Position numbers and translations under genes: made by a program. The notes beneath the pieces were generated by a model that saw only the letters and a list, made by a program, of their open reading frames with translations, was not told the DNA's origin and did not search any database. 64,000 nucleotides of DNA from JASBRS01 sp964496495 (GTDB taxonomy: Bacteria; Deinococcota; Deinococci; Deinococcales; Trueperaceae). The stretch is from the NCBI GenBank assembly GCA_964496495.1, contig CAZBZU010000011.1, positions 1 through 64,000 of the forward strand. The letters are read 5' to 3'. Shown piece after piece: positions 17,531-26,405 of the stretch. How positions within the stretch are numbered: the first letter of the stretch is position 1; every line of letters starts with the position of its first letter.

Positions 17531-18289
17531 ATGGAGGCGTACCTGTTGGCGTCAGCACTCGAGGGCTTCCGCGTCCGGGACATCGTAGACATCCTCATCA
17601 TCGCGGTCCTGCTGTACCAGGCCTACGTGCTGCTCATCGGGTCCCGCGCCTGGAACGTGCTCCGCGGCCTGCTCGCCCTCGGCGTCCTGTGGCTGCTGGC
17701 GGCCCAGCTCGGGCTGGAGGCGACCAACTGGCTGTTCAACCGGGTGGCGCCGGTCGGGTTCATCGCCATCGTGGTGGTGTTCCAGCCGGAGCTGAGGGCG
17801 GCGCTCGAGCGCGTCGGCCGCGGTCGCCTCAGCCGCACGACCCACGGCGGCCCGGTGCAGGAGATCATGGGCGCGGTGCGCGAGCTGGCCACCCAGCGGC
17901 GCGGCGCCCTCATCGCGGTGGAGCGCCGCACCCCGCTGCGCGAGTACGGTGAGTCCGGCACCACCATCGGGGCGCCCGTGACCAGCGCTCTGCTGCAGAC
18001 CATCTTCGCGTCCAAGGGGCCGCTGCACGACGGCGGCGTCATCGTCCGGGAAGACACCGTCACCCACGCCGGCGCCATCTTCCCGCTGTCCGACCGCCAC
18101 GAGGGCTGGTCGGTGAAGCACGGGACCCGGCACCGCGCGGCACTCGGCCTGTCCGAGGCAACGGATGCCCTGGTGGTGGTGGTGAGCGAAGAGCGCGGCA
18201 CCGTGAGCATCGCCCGGGGCGGCGAGCTCACCAGCGACATCGCTCCGGCGGACGTGCTCAAGGCGTTGCGCGAGGTGTACGCCGAATGA
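17531..18289 (+). CDS. cdaA: Diadenylate cyclase (CdaA/DacA type)
   Basis: This membrane enzyme joins two ATP into c-di-AMP. The 252-aa protein has three hydrophobic segments (about 16-36, 41-60, 65-85) and a C-terminal DAC domain. The catalytic Asp is D167 in LHDGGVIV and the RHR motif is in GTRHRAALG. The usual DGA motif is DGG here. The ATG at 17531 has no clear Shine-Dalgarno; a TTG at 17546 has GGAGG 7-8 nt upstream and may be the true start, costing five residues. The gene is followed by its known partner cdaR with a 4-bp overlap. Confidence 0.93.
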   Translation: MEAYLLASALEGFRVRDIVDILIIAVLLYQAYVLLIGSRAWNVLRGLLALGVLWLLAAQLGLEATNWLFNRVAPVGFIAIVVVFQPELRAALERVGRGRLSRTTHGGPVQEIMGAVRELATQRRGALIAVERRTPLREYGESGTTIGAPVTSALLQTIFASKGPLHDGGVIVREDTVTHAGAIFPLSDRHEGWSVKHGTRHRAALGLSEATDALVVVVSEERGTVSIARGGELTSDIAPADVLKALREVYAE

Positions 18290-19206
18290 GCCTCCTTCAG
18301 CGACTCGTGACCGTGGCCGTTCACAACTGGCCCCAGAAGCTCGGCGCGCTGGTGCTGGCGTTCGTCATGTGGCTCGCCATCACGTCCAGCTCCGTCACCA
18401 CCACGCAGCGCAGCATGCTTGTGCCGCTCGCCGCCGAGGGGGTCCAGCAGAGCCAGGTGGCGGTGGGGGTGCCGAAGATGGTGGAGGTCAACGTCTCCGG
18501 ACCGAGCGGGCGCATCGACCGGCTGCGTGCCGACAACGTCACGGCCACCCTCGACCTGAGCGGCCTGAGCGGAGAGTTCCAGCAGCAGGTGAGCGTGCAG
18601 ACGCCGGGCGGCGTCCGCCTGGTGGGCGTCTCCCCCAACCACGTGATCGGCTTCCTGGAGACCGTGGGCAACCGCGACATGGCGGTGACGGTGGCGCTCT
18701 CGGGGTCACCGCCCAGCGACAAGCTGCTGTCGCTCACCGCCCGGCCCAGCACCGTCACGCTCACCGGCCAGCAGCAAGCGCTGCAGAAGGTCTTCCGCGT
18801 GGTGGCGGTGGCGCCAGCCAGGGAAGGCCAGGCCCGGGCCCACCCCTATCCGGTTGACGACGCGGGCGTTCCCGTGCAGAACGTCAAGGTCACCCCCAGC
18901 GACATCACGATCGACGTCACCGCGCAAGCCGCGCTGGTGAGCAAGCGCGTGCCGATCGACCTGGCCGTGCCGAGTGGGACGGCGAACGCGAGCGCCAGCC
19001 TGAGCCAGGCCGAGGTGGAGATCGCCGGACCGAAGGACGTGCTGGCGGGGATCGCCAGCGTCAAGGGTACGGTACAGCTGCCGACGCCGGCTCCCCAGCC
19101 GGGCCGGTATACTCTGCCTGTCAAGCTCGACCTCCCCCAGGGCGTTTCCGCGCTGTCGAGCCCCACCGCGGTGCTCCAGGTGACCCGCCCCGCCAGCACC
19201 CCCTAG
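18286..19206 (+). CDS. cdaR: YbbR-domain regulator of diadenylate cyclase
   Basis: The 306-aa protein has one N-terminal membrane helix (about 18-34) and an extracytoplasmic part of YbbR-type beta repeats. Family members bind CdaA and adjust c-di-AMP output. The ATG overlaps the cdaA stop (ATGA), implying coupled and roughly equal translation. In Firmicutes the third partner is glmM; here the following genes are def, fmt and der instead. Confidence 0.88.
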   Translation: MSLLQRLVTVAVHNWPQKLGALVLAFVMWLAITSSSVTTTQRSMLVPLAAEGVQQSQVAVGVPKMVEVNVSGPSGRIDRLRADNVTATLDLSGLSGEFQQQVSVQTPGGVRLVGVSPNHVIGFLETVGNRDMAVTVALSGSPPSDKLLSLTARPSTVTLTGQQQALQKVFRVVAVAPAREGQARAHPYPVDDAGVPVQNVKVTPSDITIDVTAQAALVSKRVPIDLAVPSGTANASASLSQAEVEIAGPKDVLAGIASVKGTVQLPTPAPQPGRYTLPVKLDLPQGVSALSSPTAVLQVTRPASTP

Positions 19207-19229
19207 GTCGAGCCCGGAGGGCAGCTCAG

Positions 19230-19946
19230 GTGATCCACCCCATCCGCTACTTCGGCGACCCGATCCTTCGTCGGCGGGCGCAACCCGTGACGCGCTTCGA
19301 CGAGGCGCTCGCATCCCTGGCCGACGACATGCTCGAGACCATGTACGACGCCAACGGCGTGGGCCTGGCAGGACCCCAGATCGGCGTGCCCAAGCGACTG
19401 TTCGTGGCCCTGGAGCTGGCGCCGGAGCAGGAGCACGAGGCCGACGGTCAGCAGCATCAGGGGGACGCAGCGGCGGCGCGAGCGGACCGCGACGTCGCTC
19501 CGGCCGACGCAGACGACGCCGAGGACGACGCCACCCGGGACGACACCACCCCCGCCGACAAGCGGCGCAGCTGGGGCGTGCTCGGCGAGCACGTGATGGT
19601 GAACCCGAGCTTCGTGCTGCGCGAGGGAGAGCAGTTCGGCCACGACGGCTGTCTGAGCGTGCCGGGCCTCTACGTCGACGCCCTCCGGCGCGACCTCCGC
19701 GTGCGCCTGCGCTACCAGGACGTCCACGGCAGCTGGCACGAGCAGGATGCCGAGGGGCACTTCGCCCACGTGCTGCAGCACGAGTACGACCATCTCGACG
19801 GGGTGCTGTTCTTCGACCGGCTACCGGACGACGAGCGGCGCGCCTTCCTCGAGGAGCACCGCGCCGAGCTGGCGGACATCCAGCGCGACGCCAAGGCGCT
19901 GCTCAAGGAGCTGCGGCGCGCGCCGATCGCCGTCACGGTGCAGTGA
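19230..19946 (+). CDS. def: Peptide deformylase with acidic insertion
   Basis: This 238-aa metalloenzyme removes the formyl group from new proteins. Motif 1 reads GVGLAGPQIG at about residue 43 (GLAAPQ in most), motif 2 is GCLSVPG with metal ligand Cys141, and motif 3 is HEYDH with His184, Glu185 and His188. About 48 residues at positions 65-113, rich in Asp, Glu, Ala and Gln, interrupt the fold between motifs 1 and 2. I recall a shorter acidic stretch at this place in Deinococcus deformylases. GGAGG lies 9 nt before the GTG. Confidence 0.94.
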   Translation: MIHPIRYFGDPILRRRAQPVTRFDEALASLADDMLETMYDANGVGLAGPQIGVPKRLFVALELAPEQEHEADGQQHQGDAAAARADRDVAPADADDAEDDATRDDTTPADKRRSWGVLGEHVMVNPSFVLREGEQFGHDGCLSVPGLYVDALRRDLRVRLRYQDVHGSWHEQDAEGHFAHVLQHEYDHLDGVLFFDRLPDDERRAFLEEHRAELADIQRDAKALLKELRRAPIAVTVQ

Positions 19947-19970
19947 TCCCCCTCGCGCGGGGCCGGACCC

Positions 19971-20939
19971 ATGCCTGAGGCCGGCGCGAGCCCGCCCGGC
20001 GCGCGCCTGCGTGTCGCGCTGTTCGGCTCCCCTGCCTTCGCGCTGCCTGCACTGGAAGCGCTCCACCGCCGCCACCAGGTGCTGCTCGTGGTCGCGCAGC
20101 CGGACAAGAAGGCCGGGCGGGGGCTGCGCGTCGCCTCTCCGGCGACGGCCGGCCGGGCGCGCGAGCTGGCCATCCCCCTGGCACAACCGGCGCGGCTCAA
20201 GGGCAACGAGGACTTCGCCGCGCGCCTTCGCCGGCTCGAGCTCGACGTGGCCGTCACCGCCGCCTACGGCAAGATCCTGCCGGCGAGCCTGCTCGCCGTG
20301 CCGCGCCACGGCTTCCTCAACGTCCACGCCAGCCTGCTGCCCAAGTACCGCGGCGCGGCGCCGGTGCAGTGGGCGCTCATCCACCGCGAGCGGGAGACCG
20401 GCGTGAGCATCATGCGCACCGAGGCGGGCCTCGATACCGGCCCCGTATGCCTGCAGCGCACCCTGCCCATCCCCGACGGCGCCGGGGCGTCCAAGCTGAT
20501 GACGGCGCTCGCCGACCTCGGCGCCGATGCCCTGCTGGAGGCGCTGGACGCCCTGGCCAGCGCCGAGCTCAGCTGTCACCGGCAGGACGATGACCTCGCC
20601 ACCCAGGCCCCGATGCTCACACGCGAGGACGGCCGCATCCGCTGGCAGGACCCGGCCGCGGCGGTGGCCGCGCGGCACCGGGGCGTGGAGCTCTGGCCCG
20701 GCAGCCACTTCCGCTTCGCGGGCGACAGCGTGAAGGTGGCGGAGCTGACGGCGACCTCGGAGACGAGCGGTGGCGCCGAGCCCGGCACCGTGCTGAGGTC
20801 CGATGGCGCGGGCCTGCTGGTCGCCTGCGGCGCCGGCAGCGTGCGGCTGCTGCGGGTTCAGCCGCCGGGAAAGCGCGTCATGGCCGCCCGCGATTGGGGG
20901 AACGGCCGCGGGGTGCGGCCGGGGGTGCGACTTGGCTAG
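19971..20939 (+). CDS. fmt: Methionyl-tRNA formyltransferase
   Basis: This 322-aa enzyme adds the formyl group to initiator Met-tRNA. It shows the formyl-tetrahydrofolate-binding and catalytic segment NVHASLLPKYRGAAPVQ (Asn and His of the active site), GLDTGP with the catalytic Asp, and a C-terminal tRNA-binding domain. It follows def after 24 nt, the classic def-fmt pairing. Its last codons overlap the start of der by 8 bp. Confidence 0.95.
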   Translation: MPEAGASPPGARLRVALFGSPAFALPALEALHRRHQVLLVVAQPDKKAGRGLRVASPATAGRARELAIPLAQPARLKGNEDFAARLRRLELDVAVTAAYGKILPASLLAVPRHGFLNVHASLLPKYRGAAPVQWALIHRERETGVSIMRTEAGLDTGPVCLQRTLPIPDGAGASKLMTALADLGADALLEALDALASAELSCHRQDDDLATQAPMLTREDGRIRWQDPAAAVAARHRGVELWPGSHFRFAGDSVKVAELTATSETSGGAEPGTVLRSDGAGLLVACGAGSVRLLRVQPPGKRVMAARDWGNGRGVRPGVRLG

Positions 20940-22251
20940 CGTTGCCATCGTCGGCCGGCCCAACGTCGGCAAGTCGAGCCTGTTCAACCGTCTGGTCGGC
21001 CGCCGGGAGGCGATCGTCGCCGACCAGCCCGGCGTCACCCGCGACGTCAAGGAGGGTGAGGTGGCGGCGGACGACGGCACGCGCTTCCGCCTGCTCGACA
21101 CCGGCGGGCTGTGGTCGGGCGACCGCTGGGAAGCGCCGGTGCGCCGCCGCATCGAGGAGGCGTTGCAGGGCGTCGACATGGTGCTCTTCTGCGTCGACGG
21201 CCGCCAGGGCGTGGGCGCGGCCGACCACGAGGTGGCGGCCTGGCTGCGGACGCTGGGGAAGCCGGTCCTGCTGGTGGCCACCAAGATGGACGACCCGCGC
21301 CACGAGGAAGCGCCGGAGCTGTTCGAGCTGTACGCGCTGGGGTTCGGGGAGCCCTTCCCGGTGTCGGCCGAACACGCCAGGAACACCTACGAGCTCATCG
21401 ACGCCGTCGTCGCCGGGCTGCCGCACGGCGAGGGCGAGGCCGAGGAGGAGGCGGTGCGCGTCGCCATCATCGGCCGGCCCAACGTCGGCAAGTCCAGCCT
21501 GCTCAACGCGCTGGTGGGCAGCGAGAAGGTGATCGTGGCGGACGAGCCGGGCACGACCCGCGACAGCATCGACGTACGCTTCCATTTCGCCGGCCGCCCT
21601 TTCGTGCTGGTCGACACGGCTGGCATCCGCCGCAAGGGAGGGTCCGATGTCGCGCACTTCGCACGCTTGCGCTCGGAGAGCGCCCTGCGGCGCTGCGACG
21701 TGGCCGTGCTGGTGGTCGATCCCTTCGAGTTCGGCGATCACGAGCTGCGGCTCGCCAACCTCGCGCTCGCCTGGGGCAAGCCGGTGGCGCTCGCCATCAA
21801 CAAGTGGGACCTGGTCACCAACGAGCAGCTGGCGCCCCTCCGGGAGGACATCGCCCAGGCCCTGACGCACATCGGCTTCGCCCCGCGGGTCTACACCAGC
21901 GCCCTCACCGACTTCGGCCTGCACGAGCTGCTGGCGACCGCCATCCGGCTCTACGACACCGCCCGGCGACGGGTGCCGACCAGCGAGATGAACGCCTACC
22001 TGGAGGTGTGGACGCAGCGGCAGGCGCCGCCCAACTTCAAGGGCCGGCCGCTGAAGCTGCTCTATGCCAGCCAGGTGGCGGTGGCGCCGCCCACCTTCGT
22101 GTTCTCGGTCAACAGCGAGCGGCTGCTCACCAGGGCCTACGAGAGCTACCTGCGCAACCGCATCCGCGACGATCTGGGCTTCGCCGAGGTGCCCTTCCGA
22201 CTGGTGTTCAAGGCGCGCAGCGCCGACGGGGGGCGGAAGGTACGGGTCTAG
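20932..22251 (+). CDS. der: Ribosome-assembly GTPase Der (EngA)
   Basis: This 439-aa protein has two tandem GTPase domains, each opening with GRPNVGKSS (about residues 8 and 180). Each has a DTGG or DTAG G3 motif, and there is a C-terminal KH-like domain. It acts in 50S subunit assembly. The TTG at 20932 is the only in-frame start that leaves the first GTPase strand intact; it overlaps the fmt stop by 8 bp, and GGGGGTG precedes it. It is the last gene of the cdaA operon. Confidence 0.94.
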   Translation: MASVAIVGRPNVGKSSLFNRLVGRREAIVADQPGVTRDVKEGEVAADDGTRFRLLDTGGLWSGDRWEAPVRRRIEEALQGVDMVLFCVDGRQGVGAADHEVAAWLRTLGKPVLLVATKMDDPRHEEAPELFELYALGFGEPFPVSAEHARNTYELIDAVVAGLPHGEGEAEEEAVRVAIIGRPNVGKSSLLNALVGSEKVIVADEPGTTRDSIDVRFHFAGRPFVLVDTAGIRRKGGSDVAHFARLRSESALRRCDVAVLVVDPFEFGDHELRLANLALAWGKPVALAINKWDLVTNEQLAPLREDIAQALTHIGFAPRVYTSALTDFGLHELLATAIRLYDTARRRVPTSEMNAYLEVWTQRQAPPNFKGRPLKLLYASQVAVAPPTFVFSVNSERLLTRAYESYLRNRIRDDLGFAEVPFRLVFKARSADGGRKVRV

Positions 22252-22350
22252 GACGGCAGCGTGCCGACCGCACGCGCCGCGCCCCCGGTCCTCGCAGCGG
22301 CCATGGCGCTCCCGCGCCGGCCCGCTCCAGGGCGCCGACGGGCGGAGCCC

Positions 22351-23079
22351 TCACCGCTCGGACTGCACCACCACCTTGAGGTTCCCTCGCCGGGTGCTGC
22401 CGTCGACGCGGAGCACCCGGAAACGCCCCAGCCCCTCGGCGTAGACCTCGTCGCCCACCTCGGCGACCGTGCCCTTGGCGGCCGGCCGGCCGTTGACACG
22501 CACCCGACCGGCGGCCACCCCCTTGGCGAAGTAGCTGCGGGACACGCGGAAGGCCTTGCCGCCGAGCACGTCCACCCGCAACGACGGCACCACCACCGCC
22601 AGCTCGTGCCGGGTACCGCGCGCCAGCCGCTCGAGCCCCACCTCCAGCGGCGTCACCTGGCGACCCGCGACCCGGGTGAGGCCGAGCAGCTCCCCCGGCA
22701 GCGGCCCCAGCGTGATGAGCGAGACACCGTCCTGGTGCCGTACCGCGTCTCCGAGGCGGCCGGCCTCCACGCCCGCCACCCGTGCGGCGCTGCGCAGCTC
22801 CTCGCCGTCGGCGACGCCCTCGACGTACACCGCTGCCAGCCTGACCGTGGCCTCGGGAAGGTGGTCGGGGTACGCCACCACGACGCGCCGACGCGCACCC
22901 GGAACGCCGCCGCTGAGGCTGACCGCCACCCCCGGGCGCCTCAGCGCGGCCGCCAGGGCGTCGGCGTCGGGCGGCTCGAGGAAGCCGCTGTGGGCCACCC
23001 GCCCCCCGAGCGCAGCGCCCGCGAGCTCGGCGGCCGTGGCGCTCAGGTCACCGCCCTCGCCGTCCGGGCGCGCCGGCAC
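22351..23079 (-). CDS. YlmH-like RNA-binding S4-domain protein
   Basis: The 242-aa protein ends in an S4 RNA-binding domain (about 180-240: SRSYFAKGVAAGRVRVNG) after the YlmH central domain (about 75-165). YlmH relatives bind the ribosome and act in stalled-ribosome rescue or division-related contexts. The GTG start lies 6 nt after the stop of the CBS-ACT gene, so the two form an operon. The first 40 residues are low-complexity. Confidence 0.8.
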   Translation of the reverse strand: MPARPDGEGGDLSATAAELAGAALGGRVAHSGFLEPPDADALAAALRRPGVAVSLSGGVPGARRRVVVAYPDHLPEATVRLAAVYVEGVADGEELRSAARVAGVEAGRLGDAVRHQDGVSLITLGPLPGELLGLTRVAGRQVTPLEVGLERLARGTRHELAVVVPSLRVDVLGGKAFRVSRSYFAKGVAAGRVRVNGRPAAKGTVAEVGDEVYAEGLGRFRVLRVDGSTRRGNLKVVVQSER

Positions 23080-23085
23080 GGCGGC

Positions 23086-23715
23086 TCAGCGGACGTCGAC
23101 GACGTCGACGGAGGCCGCCTTGAGACGGTCGGGGAAGCCGTCGGCGTCCTTGCCTGTCACGCGCAGCACCATCCGGCGCCGGTGGCCCGTCTGCACGCCG
23201 GTGGTCACGGCCGCGACGATGTTCGACGGGGGACCCGCCTGGGCGACGCGCGCGAGCACCCCGGGCTCATCCGGAAGGTCGACCGTGACGCGCGTGCCGC
23301 CCTCGCGCATGCCAAGGAACGATACGAACGCGCGCATCAGGTCGGTGATGGTCACGATGCCGATCAGCTCGTTGCCCTTGAGCACCGGCAGGCCCGACAC
23401 GCGGTGCTCCTCCATCAGCAACGCCGCGTGCTCGATGGGGTCCTCGCTGCGAACGGTGATCACGGGCGCCTTCATGACGTCCTTGACCAGCAGCTTGCTC
23501 AGCAGGTAGTTCAGCTCGTACACCGACAGGGTGGTCGCCTTGGAAGGGGTCGCCTCCTTGAGGTCGCGGTCGGTGACGATCCCGATGAGCTTGCCGTCGC
23601 GCGTGACGGGAAGTCGCCGGAAGCCGCCCTCACGCAGGCGCTGCATGGCCTCCATGACGGGCGTGTCGGCGGTGACGGTCTGGGGGTTCGGGGTCATCCA
23701 CTCGCGAACTAGCAT
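23086..23715 (-). CDS. CBS-CBS-ACT domain protein (AcuB-like)
   Basis: The 209-aa protein has two CBS domains (about 1-60 and 75-130), which typically bind adenosine nucleotides, then an ACT domain (about 138-209: VTVDLPDEPGVLARVA), which typically binds small ligands. It has no catalytic domain and is presumably a regulatory sensor. The ATG at 23715 is chosen over one at 23784 because GAGGAGG precedes it by 5 nt and CBS1 begins there. An extended -10 (TGGTATCGT) lies about 25 nt upstream. Confidence 0.87.
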   Translation of the reverse strand: MLVREWMTPNPQTVTADTPVMEAMQRLREGGFRRLPVTRDGKLIGIVTDRDLKEATPSKATTLSVYELNYLLSKLLVKDVMKAPVITVRSEDPIEHAALLMEEHRVSGLPVLKGNELIGIVTITDLMRAFVSFLGMREGGTRVTVDLPDEPGVLARVAQAGPPSNIVAAVTTGVQTGHRRRMVLRVTGKDADGFPDRLKAASVDVVDVR

Positions 23716-23741
23716 GCATTCCTCCTCGTCAGACCTGACCA

Positions 23742-23750
23742 ACGATACCA
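23742..23750 (-). promoter_or_regulatory. Extended -10 of the CBS-ACT / S4 operon
   Basis: TGGTATCGT on the minus strand, giving a leader of about 20 nt with a strong GAGGAGG. Confidence 0.6.
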
Positions 23751-23801
23751 CCTGAGAAGCCGTGAACCTCGGGCCAGACGGCAAAGGCGGGACGCGGGAG
23801 G

Positions 23802-23810
23802 TGCCATGAT
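23802..23810 (+). promoter_or_regulatory. Extended -10, leaderless start of dxr
   Basis: TGCCATGAT ends 6 nt before the ATG at 23817; the hexamer starts with C rather than T. Confidence 0.55.
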
Positions 23811-23816
23811 GGGGTC

Positions 23817-24962
23817 ATGGACCCTGCCGCCAAGCGCATCGTCGTGCTGGGCTCCACCGGCTCCATCGGCCGGCAGACGCTGGACGTCGCCCGCTGGCGC
23901 GGCTACCGGCCCGTCGCGCTAGTCGCCGGCCGCAACGTCGAGGTGCTCCTGGCGCAGGCGGCGGAGTTCCGGCCCAAGCTGGTGGTGTGCCACCCGGAGG
24001 TGGCCGCCGCGGTGCGCCCGCACCTGCCCGCCGGCACGCGCCTGGCGACCGGCGAGGACGGGGCTGCGGACGCCGCTGCCCGCGAGGCGGACACGGTCGT
24101 CGCCGCCATCCCAGGCATGGCCGGCCTGGCGCCCACCGCCGCAGCGCTCCGCGCCGGCCGTCACGTGGCGCTGGCCAACAAGGAGGCGATGGTCGTCGCC
24201 GGACCGCTGATGTGGCAGCTGGCGGAGGCCGGCGGCGCCACCATCACGCCGGTCGATTCGGAGCACTCGGCGCTCTACCAGGCGCTCCTCGGCGAGCCCC
24301 GCGAGGCGGTGAGCTCTCTGGTCCTCACCGCCTCCGGCGGGCCCTTCCTGCACGGGCCCGGCGACCTCTCCTCCGTCACCCCGCGGCAGGCGCTGGCGCA
24401 CCCCACCTGGTCGATGGGCCCCAAGGTCACCATCGACTCGGCGACGCTGTTCAACAAGGGTCTCGAGGTGCTGGAGGCGCACTTCCTATTCGACATGCCG
24501 CTCTCGCGCATCGAGGTGGTCATCCACCCGCAGTCGCTCATCCACGGCTTGGTGCGCTACCGCGACGGCAGCATCAAGGCGCAGATCGGCCCCCACGACA
24601 TGCGCCTGCCGATCCAGTACGCCCTGTCGGCGCCGGAGCGGCCGCCGACGCCACTCGAGCCCCTTCCGCTGATCGGCGGCTGGGAGTTCCTGGCGCCCGA
24701 CCGCGCCCGCTTCCCCAGCCTCGACCTCGCCTACCGGGCCGGCGCTCTGGGGGGGCTGGCCCCCGTGTACCTGAATGCCGCCGACGAGGTGGCGGTGCCG
24801 CGCTTCCTGGAAGGGGGCCTGCGCTTCCTCGACATCCCACGCCTGCTCGAGGCCGTCCTGGCAGGCGCCCCGAGCGCACCCCTGAGCTGGGACGCGCTCG
24901 CCGGCGCCGACGCCGAGGCCCGCGAGGCGGCGGGCGCGTTCCGAGGCACGGCCGGGCCCTAG
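23817..24962 (+). CDS. dxr: 1-deoxy-D-xylulose-5-phosphate reductoisomerase
   Basis: This 381-aa enzyme commits carbon to the MEP isoprenoid route and uses NADPH. The dinucleotide-binding motif GSTGSIGRQTLDV lies at about residue 13. The catalytic metal motif is VDSEHSAL, and the flexible loop PTWSMGPKVTIDSATL, FNKGLEVLEAHFLF and HPQSLIHG follow. It forms one path with ispG at 43.5 kb. There is no Shine-Dalgarno; the transcript is probably leaderless. Confidence 0.96.
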   Translation: MDPAAKRIVVLGSTGSIGRQTLDVARWRGYRPVALVAGRNVEVLLAQAAEFRPKLVVCHPEVAAAVRPHLPAGTRLATGEDGAADAAAREADTVVAAIPGMAGLAPTAAALRAGRHVALANKEAMVVAGPLMWQLAEAGGATITPVDSEHSALYQALLGEPREAVSSLVLTASGGPFLHGPGDLSSVTPRQALAHPTWSMGPKVTIDSATLFNKGLEVLEAHFLFDMPLSRIEVVIHPQSLIHGLVRYRDGSIKAQIGPHDMRLPIQYALSAPERPPTPLEPLPLIGGWEFLAPDRARFPSLDLAYRAGALGGLAPVYLNAADEVAVPRFLEGGLRFLDIPRLLEAVLAGAPSAPLSWDALAGADAEAREAAGAFRGTAGP

Positions 24963-25055
24963 TGCGCCCACGCGGGCGGGCAGCGCGCCTGCCGGCGCGG
25001 GAAGGCGCTGCGGGATGGCGACCCGCGCCAACGTCGCCGAGGGGGCCGGGCCCGC

Positions 25056-25061
25056 TATCGT
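25056..25061 (+). promoter_or_regulatory. -10, leaderless start of the M50-CBS gene
   Basis: TATCGT ends 5 nt before the ATG at 25067. Confidence 0.6.
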
Positions 25062-25066
25062 GAGGT

Positions 25067-26305
25067 ATGTTCCGGCGCGCGATCAAGCTGCCGTTCAAGC
25101 TGCTGGGCATACCGGTCAGCCTGGACACGTCCTTCCTGCTGGTGCTGCCGTTGTTCTCGTACCTGATCGCCTCGCAGATCCCGGGGTACGTGCAGCTCTT
25201 CCGGCGTGTCGGGCTGAGCATCGATGCCGCGCCGCTCCAGAGTGGCATCACCCCCTACTGGCTGGGCCTGGCCGCCGCCGTGGGGCTGTTCCTGAGCGTG
25301 CTGGTGCACGAGCTCGGTCACGCGGTGGTGGCGCGGCTGTACGGCGTGCAGGTCAGGGAGATCACCCTGTGGTTCCTCGGCGGGGTCGCGCAGTTCAGCG
25401 AGATGCCCCGGCAGCGCGGCGCCGAGGCCGTGGTCGCCATCGTCGGGCCCATCACCAGCGGGCTGCTCGCCCTGCTCAGCGGGCTGGCGTGGCAGCCAGT
25501 CGAGGGGCACGACGCCGCGCTCTTCCTGCTCAGCTACCTCACGGTCACCAACGCCGGGCTGGCGCTCTTCAACCTCCTGCCCGCGCTGCCCCTCGACGGC
25601 GGCCGCGTGCTCCGCTCGCTCCTGGCGCTCGTCACCCCCCACCTCAACGCCACCCGCATCGCTGGCGCGGTGAGCAGCGTGCTGGCGATCCTCATGGGCG
25701 TGTACGGCTTCTTCACGCTGAGCTTCTTCCTCGTGATCATCGCCTTCTTCGTCTACAACGCCGGGCGGGCGGAGACGCAGGCGGCGATCGTGGCGGACGC
25801 CTTCGAGGGCTACCTGGTGCGCGACCTGATGACCGTGGACCCCCTCACGGTGGAGCCCGGCATGCCGCTCGGGCAGTTCCGCCAGCTGATCTACTACCGC
25901 CGCCACACGGGCTACCCCGTGGTCGACGCCGGTGGCCGGCTGCTCGGCTTCGCCCGCATCCAGGACGCCCGCGAGGAGCTGGAGAGCGCCCGCGTGGAGG
26001 ACATCATGGGGCCCGCCGAGACCATCGCCCCGGACGCGCCGGCCAAGACCGCGCTGCAGCGGCTCGGTGAGGGCCGGCTCGGCCGGCTGGCGGTCGTCGA
26101 CGGGGCCGGCCGGCTGCTGGGTATCCTCAGCAATAGCGACGTCCTGCGCCACCTGCGCGAGCGCGGTGAGCGCCCCGGGCCCTTCGGCCGTCTCGGCGGC
26201 GGCTGGGGTCGGGGGGGCGCCGGCGGCGGCGCCGGCAGCGGAGGCGGCAGCGCGGGTGGAGACGGGAGCGGCCGCGGAGGCGGCCACGGACCGCAGCCTG
26301 GCTAG
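25067..26305 (+). CDS. Site-2 protease (M50) with CBS domains
   Basis: This 412-aa integral membrane metalloprotease has its zinc site at HELGH (81-85) and its partner Asp in LPLDGGR (177-180), with about six hydrophobic segments. Two CBS domains at about 240-355 suggest gating by adenine nucleotides, as in SpoIVFB-type proteases. Residues 378-412 are an almost pure Gly/Ala/Ser tail. The substrate is unknown. A second, RseP-type site-2 protease follows immediately. Confidence 0.9.
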   Translation: MFRRAIKLPFKLLGIPVSLDTSFLLVLPLFSYLIASQIPGYVQLFRRVGLSIDAAPLQSGITPYWLGLAAAVGLFLSVLVHELGHAVVARLYGVQVREITLWFLGGVAQFSEMPRQRGAEAVVAIVGPITSGLLALLSGLAWQPVEGHDAALFLLSYLTVTNAGLALFNLLPALPLDGGRVLRSLLALVTPHLNATRIAGAVSSVLAILMGVYGFFTLSFFLVIIAFFVYNAGRAETQAAIVADAFEGYLVRDLMTVDPLTVEPGMPLGQFRQLIYYRRHTGYPVVDAGGRLLGFARIQDAREELESARVEDIMGPAETIAPDAPAKTALQRLGEGRLGRLAVVDGAGRLLGILSNSDVLRHLRERGERPGPFGRLGGGWGRGGAGGGAGSGGGSAGGDGSGRGGGHGPQPG

Positions 26306-26365
26306 CGAGCGCCCGGGAACGGTGCTGCGACGGTAGAGCAGCCCACCGCCGCGCGGCCCCGGCTC

Positions 26366-26374
26366 TGCCATACT
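26366..26374 (+). promoter_or_regulatory. Possible -10 of the RseP-type protease gene
   Basis: TGCCATACT, 31 nt before the ATG at 26406; CGGAG 7 nt before the ATG is a weak Shine-Dalgarno. Confidence 0.45.
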
Positions 26375-26405
26375 GGATGGGGCCGTCCACGGCCCGGAGC
26401 CTCCC

